Part shown: positions 52,670-64,000 of the stretch, in pieces
Numbering within the stretch: position 1 is the stretch's first letter
How the letters are laid out: each line of letters starts with the position of its first letter
Assembly (NCBI GenBank): GCA_020631735.1
Contig: CM036168.1
Location: 103,374,036-103,438,035 of the forward strand
Length of the DNA stretch: 64,000 bases
Source of the DNA: Saccharum officinarum
Taxonomy: Eukaryota; Streptophyta; Magnoliopsida; Poales; Poaceae
Direction of reading: 5' to 3'
The notes under the pieces: generated by a model
Seen by the model: the letters and a program-made list of their open reading frames with translations, nothing else
Told to the model about the DNA's origin: nothing
The model's database searches: none
Program-made: the position numbers and the translations under genes

Positions 52670-55600
52670 GTCAATTACAAAGCCGGAGGAAGGCATTGGA
52701 TTATTGATAGTGGGTGCACTCAACACATGACCGGTACATCAAGAATGTTTGACTCAATCAATGACAATAATAGTGGTGTTGATTCTATCACATTTGGCAA
52801 TAACAAGAAAGGCAAGGTTATTGGCTTGGGCAAGATTGCAATATCAAATGACTTGAGTATCTCCAATGTGTTGCTAGTTGAAAGCTTGGATTTCAATCTT
52901 CTATCCGTGGCACAAATATGTGATCTTGGTTACAAATGTATCTTTGGGGTTGATGATGTGGAAGTCATTAGTATGGATGGTTCAAATGTGGCATTCAAGG
53001 GCTTTAGATATGAGAATCTCTATCTAGTTGACTTCAATGCTAGAGAAACTTCTTGACAACTTGCTTAATCTCCAAATCAAGCATGGGTTGGCTTTGGCAT
53101 AGAAGGCTCGGTCATGTTGGCATGAAACAATTGAAGAAGCTTACAACTCACAATCTTGTCAATGGTTTGAAAGATGTTGAATTTAAGAAGAATAAGCTTT
53201 GTAGTGTATGTCAAGCCGGGAAGCAAGTTGGAAGCTCACATCCAAAGAAAAGTACAATGAGCACATGCAAAGCATTTGATTTGATGCACATGGATCTATT
53301 TGGCCCAACAACTTACTCAAGCATAGGTGGCAATAAGTATGGATTTGTCATAGTGGATGACTTCACAAGATTCACATGGGTATTCTTTCTTAGTGACAAA
53401 AGTGAAGTGTTTGACACCTTCAAGACATTTCTCACTAGAGTTCACAATAAGTTTGAGATTAGAATCAAGAAAGTGAGAAGTGACAATGGAAGTGAGTTCA
53501 AGAATACAAGAATTGAAGAACTTTGTGATCACTATGGCATTGGACATCAATTTTCGGCCAAGTACACTCCACAATCAAATGGCCTAGTTGAGAGAAAGAA
53601 TAGAACATTGCTTGATATGGCTAGATCAATGCTTCATGAGTACAATGTGAGTCAATCATTTTGGGATGAAGCAATCAATACCGCTTGCTACTACATCAAT
53701 AGACTATATTGTCATCCATTGCTAGAGAAGACCCCATATGAGCTACTTCATGGAAGAAAGCCAAATATTTCTTACTTTAGAGTGTTTGGTTGCAAATGTT
53801 ATATCTTGAAGAAGGGCACTAGATTGGGAAAGTTTGACAAGAGATGTGATGAGGGGTTCCTACTTGGTTATTCAACTACAAGCAAAGCTTATAGAGTTTG
53901 GAACAATTCAAGTGGCATTCTAGAAGAAGTCCATGATGTGCAATTTGATGAAACCAATGGGTCACAAGATGAAGAAGAGAATCTAGATGATGTTGGTGGA
54001 ACTCAATTGGTGGAAGCAATGAAGAACATGGACATTGGGGACATTAGAGCAAAGCAAGTAATTGATATTCAAGATGATGATAAAGATCAAGTGCTCAATT
54101 CTCCATTCAAGCTAGCTAGTGACTCTCAAGTGCAAGATCATGGTGCTAGTTCATCTCATCAAGATACATCAAGTGATCAACCAAGCTCAAGCAATCAAGT
54201 GCAAGTACTCCAACCACAACATGTTGCAAGAGATCACCCCATTGATAGTGTTATTGGTGATATTAGAAGTGGTGTGCAAACAAGATCAAGATTGGCTATG
54301 TTTTGTGAGCATGCATCATTTGTGTCAACCATAGAACCAAAGAAAATAGAAGAAGCTTTGAAGGATGCCGATTGGATCATGGCTATGCAAGAAGAGCTTA
54401 ACAATTTCACAAGAAATGATGTTTGGGAATTGGTAGAAAGGCCAAATGACTACAATGTGATTTGAACCAAATGGGTGTTCAAAAACAAGCAAGATCAAGA
54501 TGGCATTGTGGTGAGAAACAAAGCAAGACTAGTTGCTCAAGGTTACACTCAAGTAGAAGGTCTTGACTATGATGAGACATATGCTCCCGTGGCAAGATTG
54601 GAGGCAATAAGGATTCTATTGGCTTATGCTTGTGCACACAACATCAAACTATATCAAATGGATGTTAAAAGTGCATTTCTCAATGGGATCATCAATGAGT
54701 TAGTCTTTGTTGAGCAACCTCCCGGATTTGAAGATGATAAGAAACCCAACCATGTATACAAGTTGAAGAAGGCTTTATATGGCTTAAAGCAAGCACCTAG
54801 AGCATGGTATGAGAGGCTAAGGGATTTCCTTCTCTCTAAGGGATTCAAAATGGGCAAGGTTGATACAACTCTATTCACCAAGAAGATTGGAATGATCTAT
54901 TTATAGTGCAAATATATGTTGATGACATCATCTTTGGATCAACCGATCAAGATTATTATGAAGAATTTGGTACTATGATGGCCAAAGAGTTTGAAATGTC
55001 TATGATTGGTGAACTTAGTTACTTCCTTGGTCTCCAAGTCAAGCAATTGAAGAATGGGACATTTGTGAGTCAAGGGAAATACATAAGGGACATGTTGAAG
55101 AAGTTTGGAATGCAAGATGCAAAGCCAATTTCAACTCCAATGAGTACAAATGGCAATTTGGATAGTGATCTTGATGGCAAAATGATGAATCAAAAGGAAT
55201 ATCGGTCTTTGATTGGAAGTCTACTCTATGTCACCGCATCAAGGTCGGATGTTATGTTTAGTGTTTGTATGTGTGCTAGATATCAAGCCTCACCTAGAGA
55301 GAGTCATCTCACGGCCGCAAAGAGAATATTGAGGTACTTGAAGCAAACAAGAGATGTTGGACTATGGTATCTCAATGGGTCAAAGTTTGAATTGATTGGA
55401 TATTCGGACTCCGACTATAGGGGTTACAAGATCAATAGAAAGAGCACAAGTGGCACATGTCAATTACTTAGAAGATCACTTGTGTCATGGCCCTCAAAGA
55501 AACAAAATAGTGTGGCAATCTCTACCGCCGAAGCCGAATATGTGAGTGCGGGGAGTTGTTGTGCACAATTGCTATGGATGAAATCAACTTTGAAGGATTA

Positions 55601-55868
55601 TGGTCTTAACTTTAAGAATGTGCCATTGCTATGTGATAATGAAAGTGCAATCAAGATGATACAAAACCCGGTTCAACATGGAAGAACAAAGCATATTGAC
55701 ATAAGGCATCATTTCATTAGAGATCATCAACAAAAGAGAGATATTGCCATTGAAAGTGTTGGCACCGATGATCAACTTGCCGATATTCTCACTAAGCCAC
55801 TTGATGAAAAGAGGTTTTGCAAGCTAAGGAATGAATTGAACATTCTTGATTTCTCAAACATGAGTTGA
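52670..55868 (+). pseudogene. pol of Sirevirus 2 (PR-IN-RT-RH), few breaks
   Basis: Opens at 52670, directly after a TAG, in a different frame from gag. Protease IIDSGCTQHMTG with catalytic Asp intact. Pre-integrase region WLWHRRLGH. Integrase HMDLFGP, SDNGSEF and NGLVERKNRTL (D, D, E all present). RT with [11 protein letters not shown] and YVDDIIF. RNase H with STAEAEYVSAGSCCAQLLW. Terminates at 55866-55868 after QLADILTKPLDEKRF. Breaks: a frameshift near 53050, an in-frame TGA at 54463-54465, and a one-base loss near 54891 just before YVDD. Non-functional as read, but much less decayed than element 1. Confidence 0.9.
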
Positions 55869-57018
55869 ATGCACCCCACCCACTTATTGACATGCCTCTC
55901 CTTCGACATTGCAAGGTAAAGTTGATTGACATGTCATTCATCCTATGCTAAGAACTTGCTAGAGCATGTAGACATAATAAGTGGTACGCATGAGCATTCA
56001 TGATAAATCGAATGAATTTGATGGATATATGTTACCACTATTGCTTCTATGCTTATTTTGATCTAGTGGTGGCATATGACATATTTGTGAGCTTGCAAAC
56101 CTAGTGTTGAATCTAGAAGATTTGCAATATGTATTTAATTCAACATAGGCAAGATAACCCTTATCATGAGGTGTGAAGAAGCTTGTCTTTGGTTCAAATC
56201 GAATTAAATATCTTTGGCAAGTGTTCTAGGTTGAACCAAATTTGATAAATTTTTAACATTACATGTGGTATCGAATTAATTTTTAATCTACTCCATCAAA
56301 CATTGTTTTTCTCTCCACAATTTGATCCCATTTTTGGGTAAGTTGTTGACAAAGGGGGAGAGAAAAAGATGATTCAACATGATAAAGGGGTAGATAAAGG
56401 GGTAAATAAAATTTTGATGCATACAAATAGGGGGAGCAAGCTCATAAACAAAGTTGGTGCATTTGTTTGTGCATTCTCATATGACTTGCTCATTGCACAT
56501 GTTTTTAAATTCAATATACATGCTTGTGTGGTGCAATGCTAGTACAGAACTTGAATGATGAAATGATCTACTAGCATGCATAGGAATAGTTTACATGTGG
56601 TATCTAGACATGCTTAAAGCTCTACAAGTGGTACAAGTGGTCCAAGAACCGTTACATATAATATTGATCTCACGAGGTTCTTGAGTTGTGATGGATGTCT
56701 AGTTACTTCATGATGCTAAGGATTGTGTAAAAGGCAACTCCGATTGGTATCACGCTTTAAAGGTCCATTTCTTACACCTTAGCATCATTTTGGTAGAATT
56801 ACTCTCTCAATACTTCTATCCATACATATGTGCAAAGCTTACAATCCAAACTCTATGCACATATGTAGGGAGAGCTAATGCTACCAAAACCGAGCTTGTG
56901 ATAATTGTCCAAACTTTACTTATGAGCAAAATGATTGGACAAGTATGACAAGTTCAAAACTTTTATTATCAAAATTATCTTTGTGAGGGTTGTCATCAAT
57001 TACCAAAAAGGGGGAGAT
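55869..57018 (+). promoter_or_regulatory. 3' untranslated part with polypurine tracts, Sirevirus 2
   Basis: No ORF of note. Purine tracts GGGGGAGAGAAAAAG (about 56354), AGGGGTA repeats (56385-56404), AGGGGGAG (56429) and the LTR-adjacent AAAAAGGGGGAGAT (57005-57018). Only the last is at the standard PPT position; the upstream tracts fit the multiple-PPT feature of Sireviruses. Confidence 0.75.
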
Positions 57019-59228
57019 TGAAAGTCCCTAGTTTGGTTTTGGCTAATTGATGAAACCTAGGACTAATCTTTGTATCTAAGTGGATAATTTAGATAAAGGT
57101 GGTCAATGAATATGAGACATGACATTGACTCATGTGACCAAGATGATGAAGACCGAGGTGATGCTTGGCTCGATGGACCGGTTGTGAAGGTGAAGGGCAA
57201 GTCGAGGCTTCGAAGCGAAGGACCATGCGATGGTGAAGCTTGAGCAAGACTTGGCGCCGACGGACCGATGCAACGGTGAAGAGCAAGTGAAGTCAAGGTC
57301 GATGGATCGAGACGGTTGTGTGATGATATGAAGTGAATTATATCTTTTGGAGAAACAAAATGGGCTCAAGGCAAAGGTATAACCATAGGGCCATTTTGTT
57401 TTGCACTCAAGACACCATAGAGGGTGTGAGTGGTTTAGGATCGATAGCCGAACTATTAAGAGGGGAAGTCTTATCGGTTATTCGACGCACGGGTGCCACT
57501 AGGTGAATTCATGAAGTGCATTGCATGTAGGGCCTAGTGAGCTAACTGGAAAACCTTCGAAAAATGATTATGAAAATGCTAACACACATGCACAAGGTGG
57601 TGATCACTTGTTGGTGTTGGCACATTTGCGAAGGCGTTGAAGTTTAAGCGGAAGAGAGGATTTGGGTTCCTCTCTCCCTCCCGCCGAGCTTGCGAGCGCG
57701 GGATTCAGGCGTTTTTGGGAACTTGAAATGCCTATTTTCCACTACGCCGAAAGTCGGAAAAGAAACGGAGGCGAACGGAGGTCATAGAGGTGACCGGATG
57801 CTGCACCGGACGCGGTCATGGTATGACCGGACGCGTCCGGTCAGTACAGCGCAGGCGCGGGTGCTAGGGTTTGCAACCGGCGCGTCCGGTCACTCACGGG
57901 ACCGGCGCGTCCGGTCAGGTGCCCAGAAGGAACTGCGGTTCACGAGGACGATCGGACGCGAGGCGCGTCTGGTCACACATGATCGGACGCGTCCGATCAT
58001 TGAGGGAGCTTACTGGACTCTAACCGGACGTAGGCACTGTCGCGTCCAGTCGTTGCTTTGCGGGCGCGCGAGTCAGTGCGATCGGCGCGTCCGGTCGTTC
58101 GAAGCGGCGCGTCCGGTCGTTTGATGGGCGCGTCCGGTCGTTGCCTGGGGCGCATCCGGTCATGGGATTTGACCGTTGGCGCAGTGACCGTTGGAGGATC
58201 GGACGCGGTTGAGCGCGTCCGGTCAGTTATGACCGGCGCGTCCGGTCATCCCGATAGAACCCAGTGAAGGGGTATAACGGCTCTATTTGGATGGGATGCT
58301 TATAAATACTTGTTGTCCGGCCCTTGGGGAGGTCTCTCGTGATTTCTAACATACTTGTGCATCCTTTGAGCTAGAGCATCTCCTCCCACTCATCTCTCTT
58401 GCTTGATTGCAAATCAAAAGTGAGATTGAGTGATCCCAAAGTGCATTGCATAGCTTGAGGGCATCTAGTGGCAATTGTGGGTGGTTTAGCCGGTAGATTT
58501 CTTGTTACTCTTGGAGAGTACCGCTCCTAGCCGGCTTGGAGATTGTTGGAGGCGTTGGCAAGAGAAGGTGATTGTTCTTGGCCACCTCCGGTTGATTGTA
58601 AGAGGTTCTTGTGCTTTCCTCGGCGGGACGCCAAAAGCAACTCTATTACATTGCGCGTGTCATTGAGTTACCTCACTTGAGAGTGGTGTCTTGCGGTGCC
58701 TTGCGGGGCGTGCCTTGAGGGGCAAGTGACTTGAGGGTCACACCGAGGAACCATCTAAGTGTTGGTCGACACAACCGGTGATGTAGCTTGTCGGTGCACA
58801 AGTGAACACCGGGTGAACAAAAATATTGTGCCACTTGTCTCCCGGTGATTGGTCTTCATATTGTGTTATTGTCAATATTGATTGATTGTATATCATCTTG
58901 GTGATTGGTAACATCTTCACTCCACCGTCGGTAGAAGACTCACAATCCTATCTCTCGTATTTACTTTACTAGTTATCTTATGTAGCTCTAGTGTTAGCCT
59001 TTGCTAAGTAGTTGCTAGCTTGGTCACTAGTGTAAGTTTAGTATCTTAGCCCTTGTGTGAACTAGAGATCATAGTCTACTAGACTTGTGGATAGGAGGTT
59101 TGCATCACAACCGTAGGCTAAGCAAAACTCGCTTTACGCCGTTTGTTTTTCTAACAAGTTTGCTTAGTGGTTCTTGTAGAATTTTTTATAGGCTATTCAC
59201 CCCCCCTCTAGCCATCTAGGACCTTACA
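57019..59228 (+). repeat. 3' LTR of Sirevirus 2
   Basis: 2210 bp, TGAAAGTCCCTAG...GACCTTACA, co-linear with 48326-50534 with scattered substitutions. Palindrome array at 57790-58255, just upstream of a TATAAAT. Confidence 0.93.
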
Positions 59229-59302
59229 TTGTGTCATTGGACCGGAACAACGTGCGGAGGAGAGGAAGCACCTAGGTTCAGCTGGTTCGTTTGATGGCAC
59301 GG
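59229..59302. other. Short flank after Sirevirus 2
   Basis: 74 bases that originally continued 48325 before the insertion. No motif recognised. Confidence 0.5.
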
Positions 59303-61153
59303 TGAAAGGTCTTGATGGCTAGAGGGGGGGTGAATAGCCTTTTAAAATTTTCTACAAAGACAAGCTAAACAAGTTTATCAATATAACAAATAGCGAGATG
59401 CGAGTTTTGCTTAGCCTACAGGGTGTTTGCAAGCCACCTAACCAATTCACAATTCTAGTATTTGCACTCAACCGCACAAGTCAAACCGAAAAGGTAACTA
59501 CAACTATAACTAGCAAGCTACACAAAGGAGCTACTATAGCAAAGCTAACTAGCTAGCATATATAACTAAGAAAGTAATGCGGAGTTGAGTTAGGAGAGTT
59601 TCACCGAGGGGCGAAGTATTGAGCCAACCAATATGATCAACAATGAATACCAAGACAACCGAACACCGGGATCAATCAATCACAATATGAAAGTGATGAC
59701 ACAAAGATTTATCCCGAGGTTCACGTGCTTGCCGGCACGTTAGTCCCCGTTGTGTCCCTCTTCACCATGTGGTCCGGTGGCTAATCGGTCACATACCAAG
59801 CCTCTCAAAAGGCATCACAAGAACCTACCAAATGGCAAAAGGTTGCAATGACACGAGCAATTTACTAACGTTGCCTTTGGCGCTTCGCCGAGGTAGGCAC
59901 AAACCCCTCATAATCACTGGAGGTGGCCAAGAACAATCACCAACTGTTGCCAATGCCTCTAAGCTGCTCCAAGTCGTCTAGGTGGCGGCAACCACCAAGA
60001 GAAACAAGAATCCCGCAGCAATTCAACCACCAAGTGCCAACTAGATGCAATCTCACAATGCAAATGCACTTGGATCACTCAATCTTACTTCGAATATGCA
60101 AAGAAGCAAGAGAGATGAGTGAGAGGGGAGTTGCTTAGCTCAAAGTGCTCACAAGTATGTCAAAAGTACAAGAGATGGAGCCTTGAGCCGGCCAACGAGT
60201 ATTTATAGACGTACCCCTTCGAATATAGCCGTTAGAAAACTTGAAACAGCCGAAGTCACGCTGACCGGACGCGCTGGTCAAACTGATCGGACGCGCCGAT
60301 CACACAGTGACTACACTCGCGAACCACCGACCGGACACGCTCCACACAACGACCGGACGCACGAAGCTCGATCGGACGCACTGGTCCCATAATGGACCGG
60401 ACGCGCTGGTCAAGCCTGAGTAGCGCACAGCGAAACAGCGACTGGACGCGCTGTAGAACTGACCGGACGCCATAGTGCCAGCGTACGGTTGGAGTCCAGT
60501 AAGCTCCCTGAACGACCGGACGCGCCACCGCGTCTAATCAAAAAGTTGAGACACACGCAGACGCTGAACACTGACCGGACGTGTCCGGTCAAAGAGAGAC
60601 CGCGTCCGGTCCAGTGTCCGGTCACCTCTGTGACCTCCGTTCGCCTCCGTTTCTTTTTTGACTTTCGGCGTAGTGGAAAATAGTCGTTTAAACTCCTCGA
60701 AAACGTCTGAATCCCGCCTCGCAAGCTCGGCGGGAGGGAGAGAGGACCCCAAACCCTCTCTACCGCTCAAACTCCACCGCCTTTGCAAATGTGCTAACAC
60801 CACCAAGTGATCTCGTCATGTGTGAGTGTGTTAGCATTTTCACAATCATTTTTCGAGGCGATATTAGTTCTATCCAAATGCATATGATTATGAAATGCAC
60901 ACCTAGAGGCACTTAGGAGTTCAATAGTCGCGTCATTCCCCTCTTTATAGTACGACTATCTATCCTATAATGTAACCACACTCACTGGGTGCCTTGGTTA
61001 CTAAAACACAACCCTTAAGCATATACCTTTGCCTTGATCACGTAGGGTTGCGTCCAAATCCAAGTGTGGCCATCATGATCATCATGTCCATCTTGCCACC
61101 AACCTTGGAATGTACTAATCCTCATATGCTACATACAACTTAGGCATAGGATT
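59303..61153 (-). mobile_element. Truncated Sirevirus LTR (family of element 1)
   Basis: Starts TGAAAGGTCTTGATGGC and is co-linear with 18260-20040 and 26684-28490. It stops at GGCATAGGATT, lacking the last roughly 50 bases including GGACTTTCA. Palindrome array at about 60255-60625; TATA box (rc) near 60199-60205. No partner LTR or internal region is present. The truncation point abuts the repeat at 61155. Confidence 0.85.
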
Positions 61154-62215
61154 TGAGCAACTGCCGGATGCAGTCGCGAGGGTCGACTGCAGAGGATCTG
61201 GTTCCGAAACCAAACGTGGCCCAATTTTGCTTGGTCTATACTCTAGACTTTAGACCTGCTAGTATACTGGGTCAGAACATCAACTTGGGAGACAGCGGTG
61301 TTACCAAACAGGCCGCTGATGATTTGATGAAGGCGGCCATGCATAGGAGTACATGGCAGCAAGGGTTCCACTCTGCAAAGAGCAGAGTGCAGATGACTGC
61401 GTATGCATGTGATGCTGCGGTGTGCTCAAAAGAGAAGAGTTGGTAGTAACAACCAACACAAACACAATGGCGCAATGTGATGGTTGCTGTCACCGCCGCG
61501 ACCGTAACTAGCTCTTCTGAGCACAACACGTGACCTACTGAACCGATAGGAGGACATCGGCAAGAAAGATACGAGCTCTGTCTTGTAACTGATTATAATT
61601 GGATTCCTAGGCATTTCACCTCGAGAATAAAAAAATCCCGATCAAACGCTTCGTGGTGGTCATGATTCATGTGACCGCCCGTGACAGGAAAAATAAAAAA
61701 ATGAACTACACCGCCAATTACTTGTATCGTGCCCTAGAGCCGCGGATGGGGGTACCGCACCACGCTGTCACATATTGCTGTTCCAAACAGGGCCATGGAA
61801 TGTAGGGTGGCTGACTGGCTATTTTCTTCACCTCTTGTACCGTCTCAAACACTACGCCCTTTGTCTTAAAGAAAAAATTTAATCTATAACTCTTATAAAG
61901 CAAAACCTCACTAGCTATTTCTCTTGGCATGCAAGACGTCCACCTCAGCAATCCACTATCATTTGTTACTAGCAATTTCTTTTGACATGCAAGGTGTTCA
62001 CCTCAGCAGTCCACTATCATTTGCAATTAAAGTTCACTAGCACAAGAATTATGATATCCACGTCAGTGAGACACATCATCCACTATGGATACAACCTGCA
62101 CAATTATGCTAATAAATCTATACATAATTATATCATGTTCCTGTATTCCCAACACCATACATATAGATTTCTCCTTCATACCCACGGCAACGCGCGGGGA
62201 ATCCTCCTACTTATA
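61154..62215. other. Unassigned repeat-like DNA
   Basis: Contains the GGGCC-type repeat (61155-61222) and two direct copies of a segment around CACCTCAGCA-TCCACTATCATTTG (61946-61971 and 61999-62024). ORFs here (for example 61153-61446) show no motif. I see no supported gene. Confidence 0.4.
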
Positions 62216-62441
62216 AGGTTTGTGTCAGTCAAACAAACTCAAGTTTAACCAAATTTATGATGAATAATGTTAATATTCATGTTTCAAAATAAGTTTATTA
62301 TAAAAAATACATTTTGTTTAATCTAGTGGTACTTGTTTTGAATTATAAATGTTAGCATTTTTATATAATTTTGGTCAAAGTTTAAATTATTGACTCATTA
62401 AAAAACCATAATTGCATTCTTTTTTAGGACAGAGAGAGTAT
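62216..62441. mobile_element. Degenerate Stowaway-like MITE
   Basis: The right end TTTTTTAGGACAGAGAGAGTA is a decayed form of the grass motif TTGGGACGGAGGGAGTA. Inside are AT-rich arms including GGTCAAAGTTTAAATTATTGACT, typical of Stowaway/mariner MITEs. The left end is too decayed to place exactly. From 62442 to 62956 I see only AT-rich DNA. Confidence 0.4.
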
Positions 62442-63170
62442 TTGTCTTAGCCTCCTTTTAAAACAAAAGAAATTATAGTAATGTTGGAGGTTTTTTAACC
62501 CTATGTATAGGAGAGTTGTACTATATGTCTTTTTTGGGATAAATGATTACACCCCAATTTCCCTTAGATTAATATGAAATGCGTAAAATATAGGAATTTG
62601 ATAGAAACTAGCATGAGTCGAACTTCATGAAAACTTTTCTCTGTCTCTTGCATTCTACATTTTGAATTCCTATATTATTGCAATAAGTTTCATGCAATTT
62701 TAATCATGTGTTTCTCCCATTTAGTGTTTTGAGAATCTGGCATTTCAAAGGGACCCTAAACAATCATTTAACTCAATTGCACACAACAATGGCAAAATGG
62801 TACATGACCCATTTACGGTTTAGGCAAACAACAATCACAAATGCCTTGGCACATATAAAGGCCTTTGTAGGATCACAAATAAAAGGATCTGTTTGTCTGT
62901 GATTGCTACAACATTCACTTGCAGTAGCAACAATTGTCCTGCATACATATACATTATAGGCTTGTTTGGTTCCCTACATATCCCCTAGCTAGGCTTCCAC
63001 AATGCAGCACATGCCTGTTTGGTTCGCTGGGCGGCCTTGTAGCCAGGCTTATCGAAGCCCATTTTGTACGGCTTCGGTGGCTTCCCAGGAACGCCCGATT
63101 CGGTGATCTCTGCGTAGCCAAGCTTGGGCTGGCCACCCGTGCCCCCTCCTTGCCCCCCTAAGCCACTGAA

Positions 63171-63350
63171 TATAAGCAGACGCAGCCACCCGATCGCGCT
63201 AGGGTTACCGCCACTGTTCACTCACCCTGCCGCTCTCGCGCTCTCCTCTCACTCGCCGCCCACTTCCTCCCCTCTCTGTGTCACCGCCGTTAGGGTTCCC
63301 GCCAGGGGCGTCGAAGGAGAAGGTTGCACGCCTTCTCCAGCTGCTCGTAG
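63171..63350 (+). promoter_or_regulatory. Promoter and leader exon of the right-edge gene
   Basis: A TATA element (TATAAGC, 63171-63177) is followed by a C-rich leader (63200-63350) that ends at a GT donor (CTCGTAG/GTGAGC, 63350/63351). The following DNA to about 63840 is T-rich and intron-like, with a possible AG acceptor at about 63844-63845. Confidence 0.45.
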
Positions 63351-63848
63351 GTGAGCCGATTCAGTTCCTCCCAGAGCGGGCGGACCTCACTAGGATTTAC
63401 CACCTCCTTCCCCTCTCCTTCGCCTCCTACTAGATCTGATTTACGAGTACATTCTGTTGTGTTTTGCTTGGATTGACATGCTTTGTATCATTTTTAGTCC
63501 TTATTGCTAGTAGATCTGTTTCTTATTCATCAATGTTTTCATGATTCAAAGATGTTCCTTGTTCATTATGTTGTACTGCGATATTTTATGGAAATTGCTG
63601 AGTTATTTAGGAATGGCCGATGATGTTTAATTGGATCTGGGTGGTGCATTTCGTTTGTCGCAACCGATCCATGTTAAATTTTTTCTAGATTAGGGTTTGT
63701 TCATGTCATGCACCAGCATTCATACTAATTTGTGTCCCCATGTCTTCTTTAGTGATATGGATCATGCCGTTAGGCATCGCTAGCTGTCATTAGAGGAGCT
63801 TCTCTAGTTGCTGTGATTAGTGTCTAGATGTTTGTTAGGTTTAGAAGA

Positions 63849-64000
63849 ATGTCTCGGTTCAGGAGAGGAATCAGTTACGATCCTATGACTGCCACGGATA
63901 GGGAAAGGTTGGCCAATCTGAGGTTCATGTAGCATAGTGATGATGTTCGTTGTGTTGAGCTTCTTAGGATGAAAGGGCTCCTTTTTCTAGCTTTGTAACC
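63849..64000 (+). pseudogene. N-terminal part of Harbinger-like transposase
   Basis: From ATG at 63849 the frame reads MSRFRRGISYDPM and RERLANLRFM, then a TAG (63930-63932), then HSDDVRCVELLRMKG. The pattern (RLxxLxFxxxSDDVxCVxxLRM) resembles the N-terminal DUF8040 region that precedes the DDE nuclease in HARBI1/PIF-type transposases and their domesticated relatives. The catalytic domain would lie beyond the window. The internal stop and a further stop at 63996-63998 indicate decay. Recognition is by pattern only. Confidence 0.4.

Larger units (their letters stand above)
48326..59228 (+). mobile_element. Sirevirus-type Ty1/copia retrotransposon 2, young
   Basis: 10903 bp, flanked by TTGTG on both sides (48321-48325 and 59229-59233). 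LTRs of 2209 and 2210 bp, initiator-Met primer site, gag and pol on the plus strand, and a polypurine tract. The two LTRs look nearly identical by eye and gag-pol has only a few breaks, so it is much younger than element 1. No env-like ORF is seen in the 1.1 kb between pol and the 3' LTR. Confidence 0.94.
62957..64000 (+). mobile_element. PIF/Harbinger-like element, 5' end
   Basis: TTATAGGCTTGTTTGGTTCC at 62954 resembles a PIF/Harbinger terminus next to a TTA/TWA site. Downstream are a promoter, a GC-rich leader, a long intron and the start of a transposase-like reading frame (63849 on). The other end lies outside the window. Confidence 0.4.

Noticed and set aside
55869..57004. An env-like gene after Sirevirus 2 pol
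   Set aside because: No long open frame, signal peptide or membrane segment is present; only purine tracts and AT-rich DNA.

Overview
The window is repeat-dominated nuclear DNA from a grass. Panicoid/Andropogoneae (sorghum, sugarcane or Miscanthus group) is my inference, from the mix of Sirevirus-type copia elements, Tat-type gypsy elements with an antisense ORF, and CACTA elements with TTTGCCGAG subterminal repeats. There are no bacterial features. Two runs of exactly 100 N (1162-1261 and 30701-30800) divide it into contigs A (1-1161), B (1262-30700) and C (30801-64000).

Contig A holds the 3' end of a LINE (1-441), then AT-rich DNA. Contig B, left to right: half of a gypsy element on the minus strand (1262-7279); the 3' half of a CACTA transposon (7280-9824); a short piece of a long LTR-like element (9825-10111); nested MITEs (10184-10810); a second long LTR-like element (about 11795-15940); an LTR-like stretch in reverse orientation (about 15940-17500); a small two-exon RALF-like secreted peptide gene (17835-18167), the only convincing host gene; a complete but decayed Sirevirus (18260-28544, minus); and a Sirevirus LTR cut by the gap. 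Contig C: the other half of the gypsy element, with a five-exon antisense gene, a four-copy 484-bp tandem repeat and the 3' LTR (30801-38767); the 5' half of the CACTA with a 1-kb palindrome (38768-43891), split by a Sirevirus solo LTR (39347-41889); the rest of the long LTR-like element (43892 to about 47680); a fragment resembling 3-ketosphinganine reductase; a younger, nearly complete Sirevirus (48326-59228, plus); a truncated Sirevirus LTR (59303-61153); a decayed MITE; and the start of a PIF/Harbinger-like element running off the right edge.

The main observation is that contig B appears inverted in the scaffold. Its left end (1262-2985) is the reverse complement of the start of contig C (30801-32501), with mostly indel differences. 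If contig B is flipped and the overlap merged, three things resolve together. The two gypsy halves become one insertion of about 12.3 kb flanked by CTAGA on both sides. The two CACTA termini (CACTACTGGA and CACTACGGGA) become one element flanked by AAG on both sides, with the gypsy inside it. The TGTAACACCCC start at 10111 joins its body at 43895. The true structure is then a three-level nest: long LTR-like element > CACTA > gypsy plus Sirevirus solo LTR.

The elements show several internal designs worth a second look. The gypsy element lost reverse transcriptase and the integrase core but keeps its LTRs and a spliced antisense gene. The Sirevirus LTRs carry CpG-rich palindrome arrays just upstream of their TATA box, and one LTR has a different GC-rich array in the same place. 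The CACTA has a near-perfect 1-kb foldback next to its 5' terminus.
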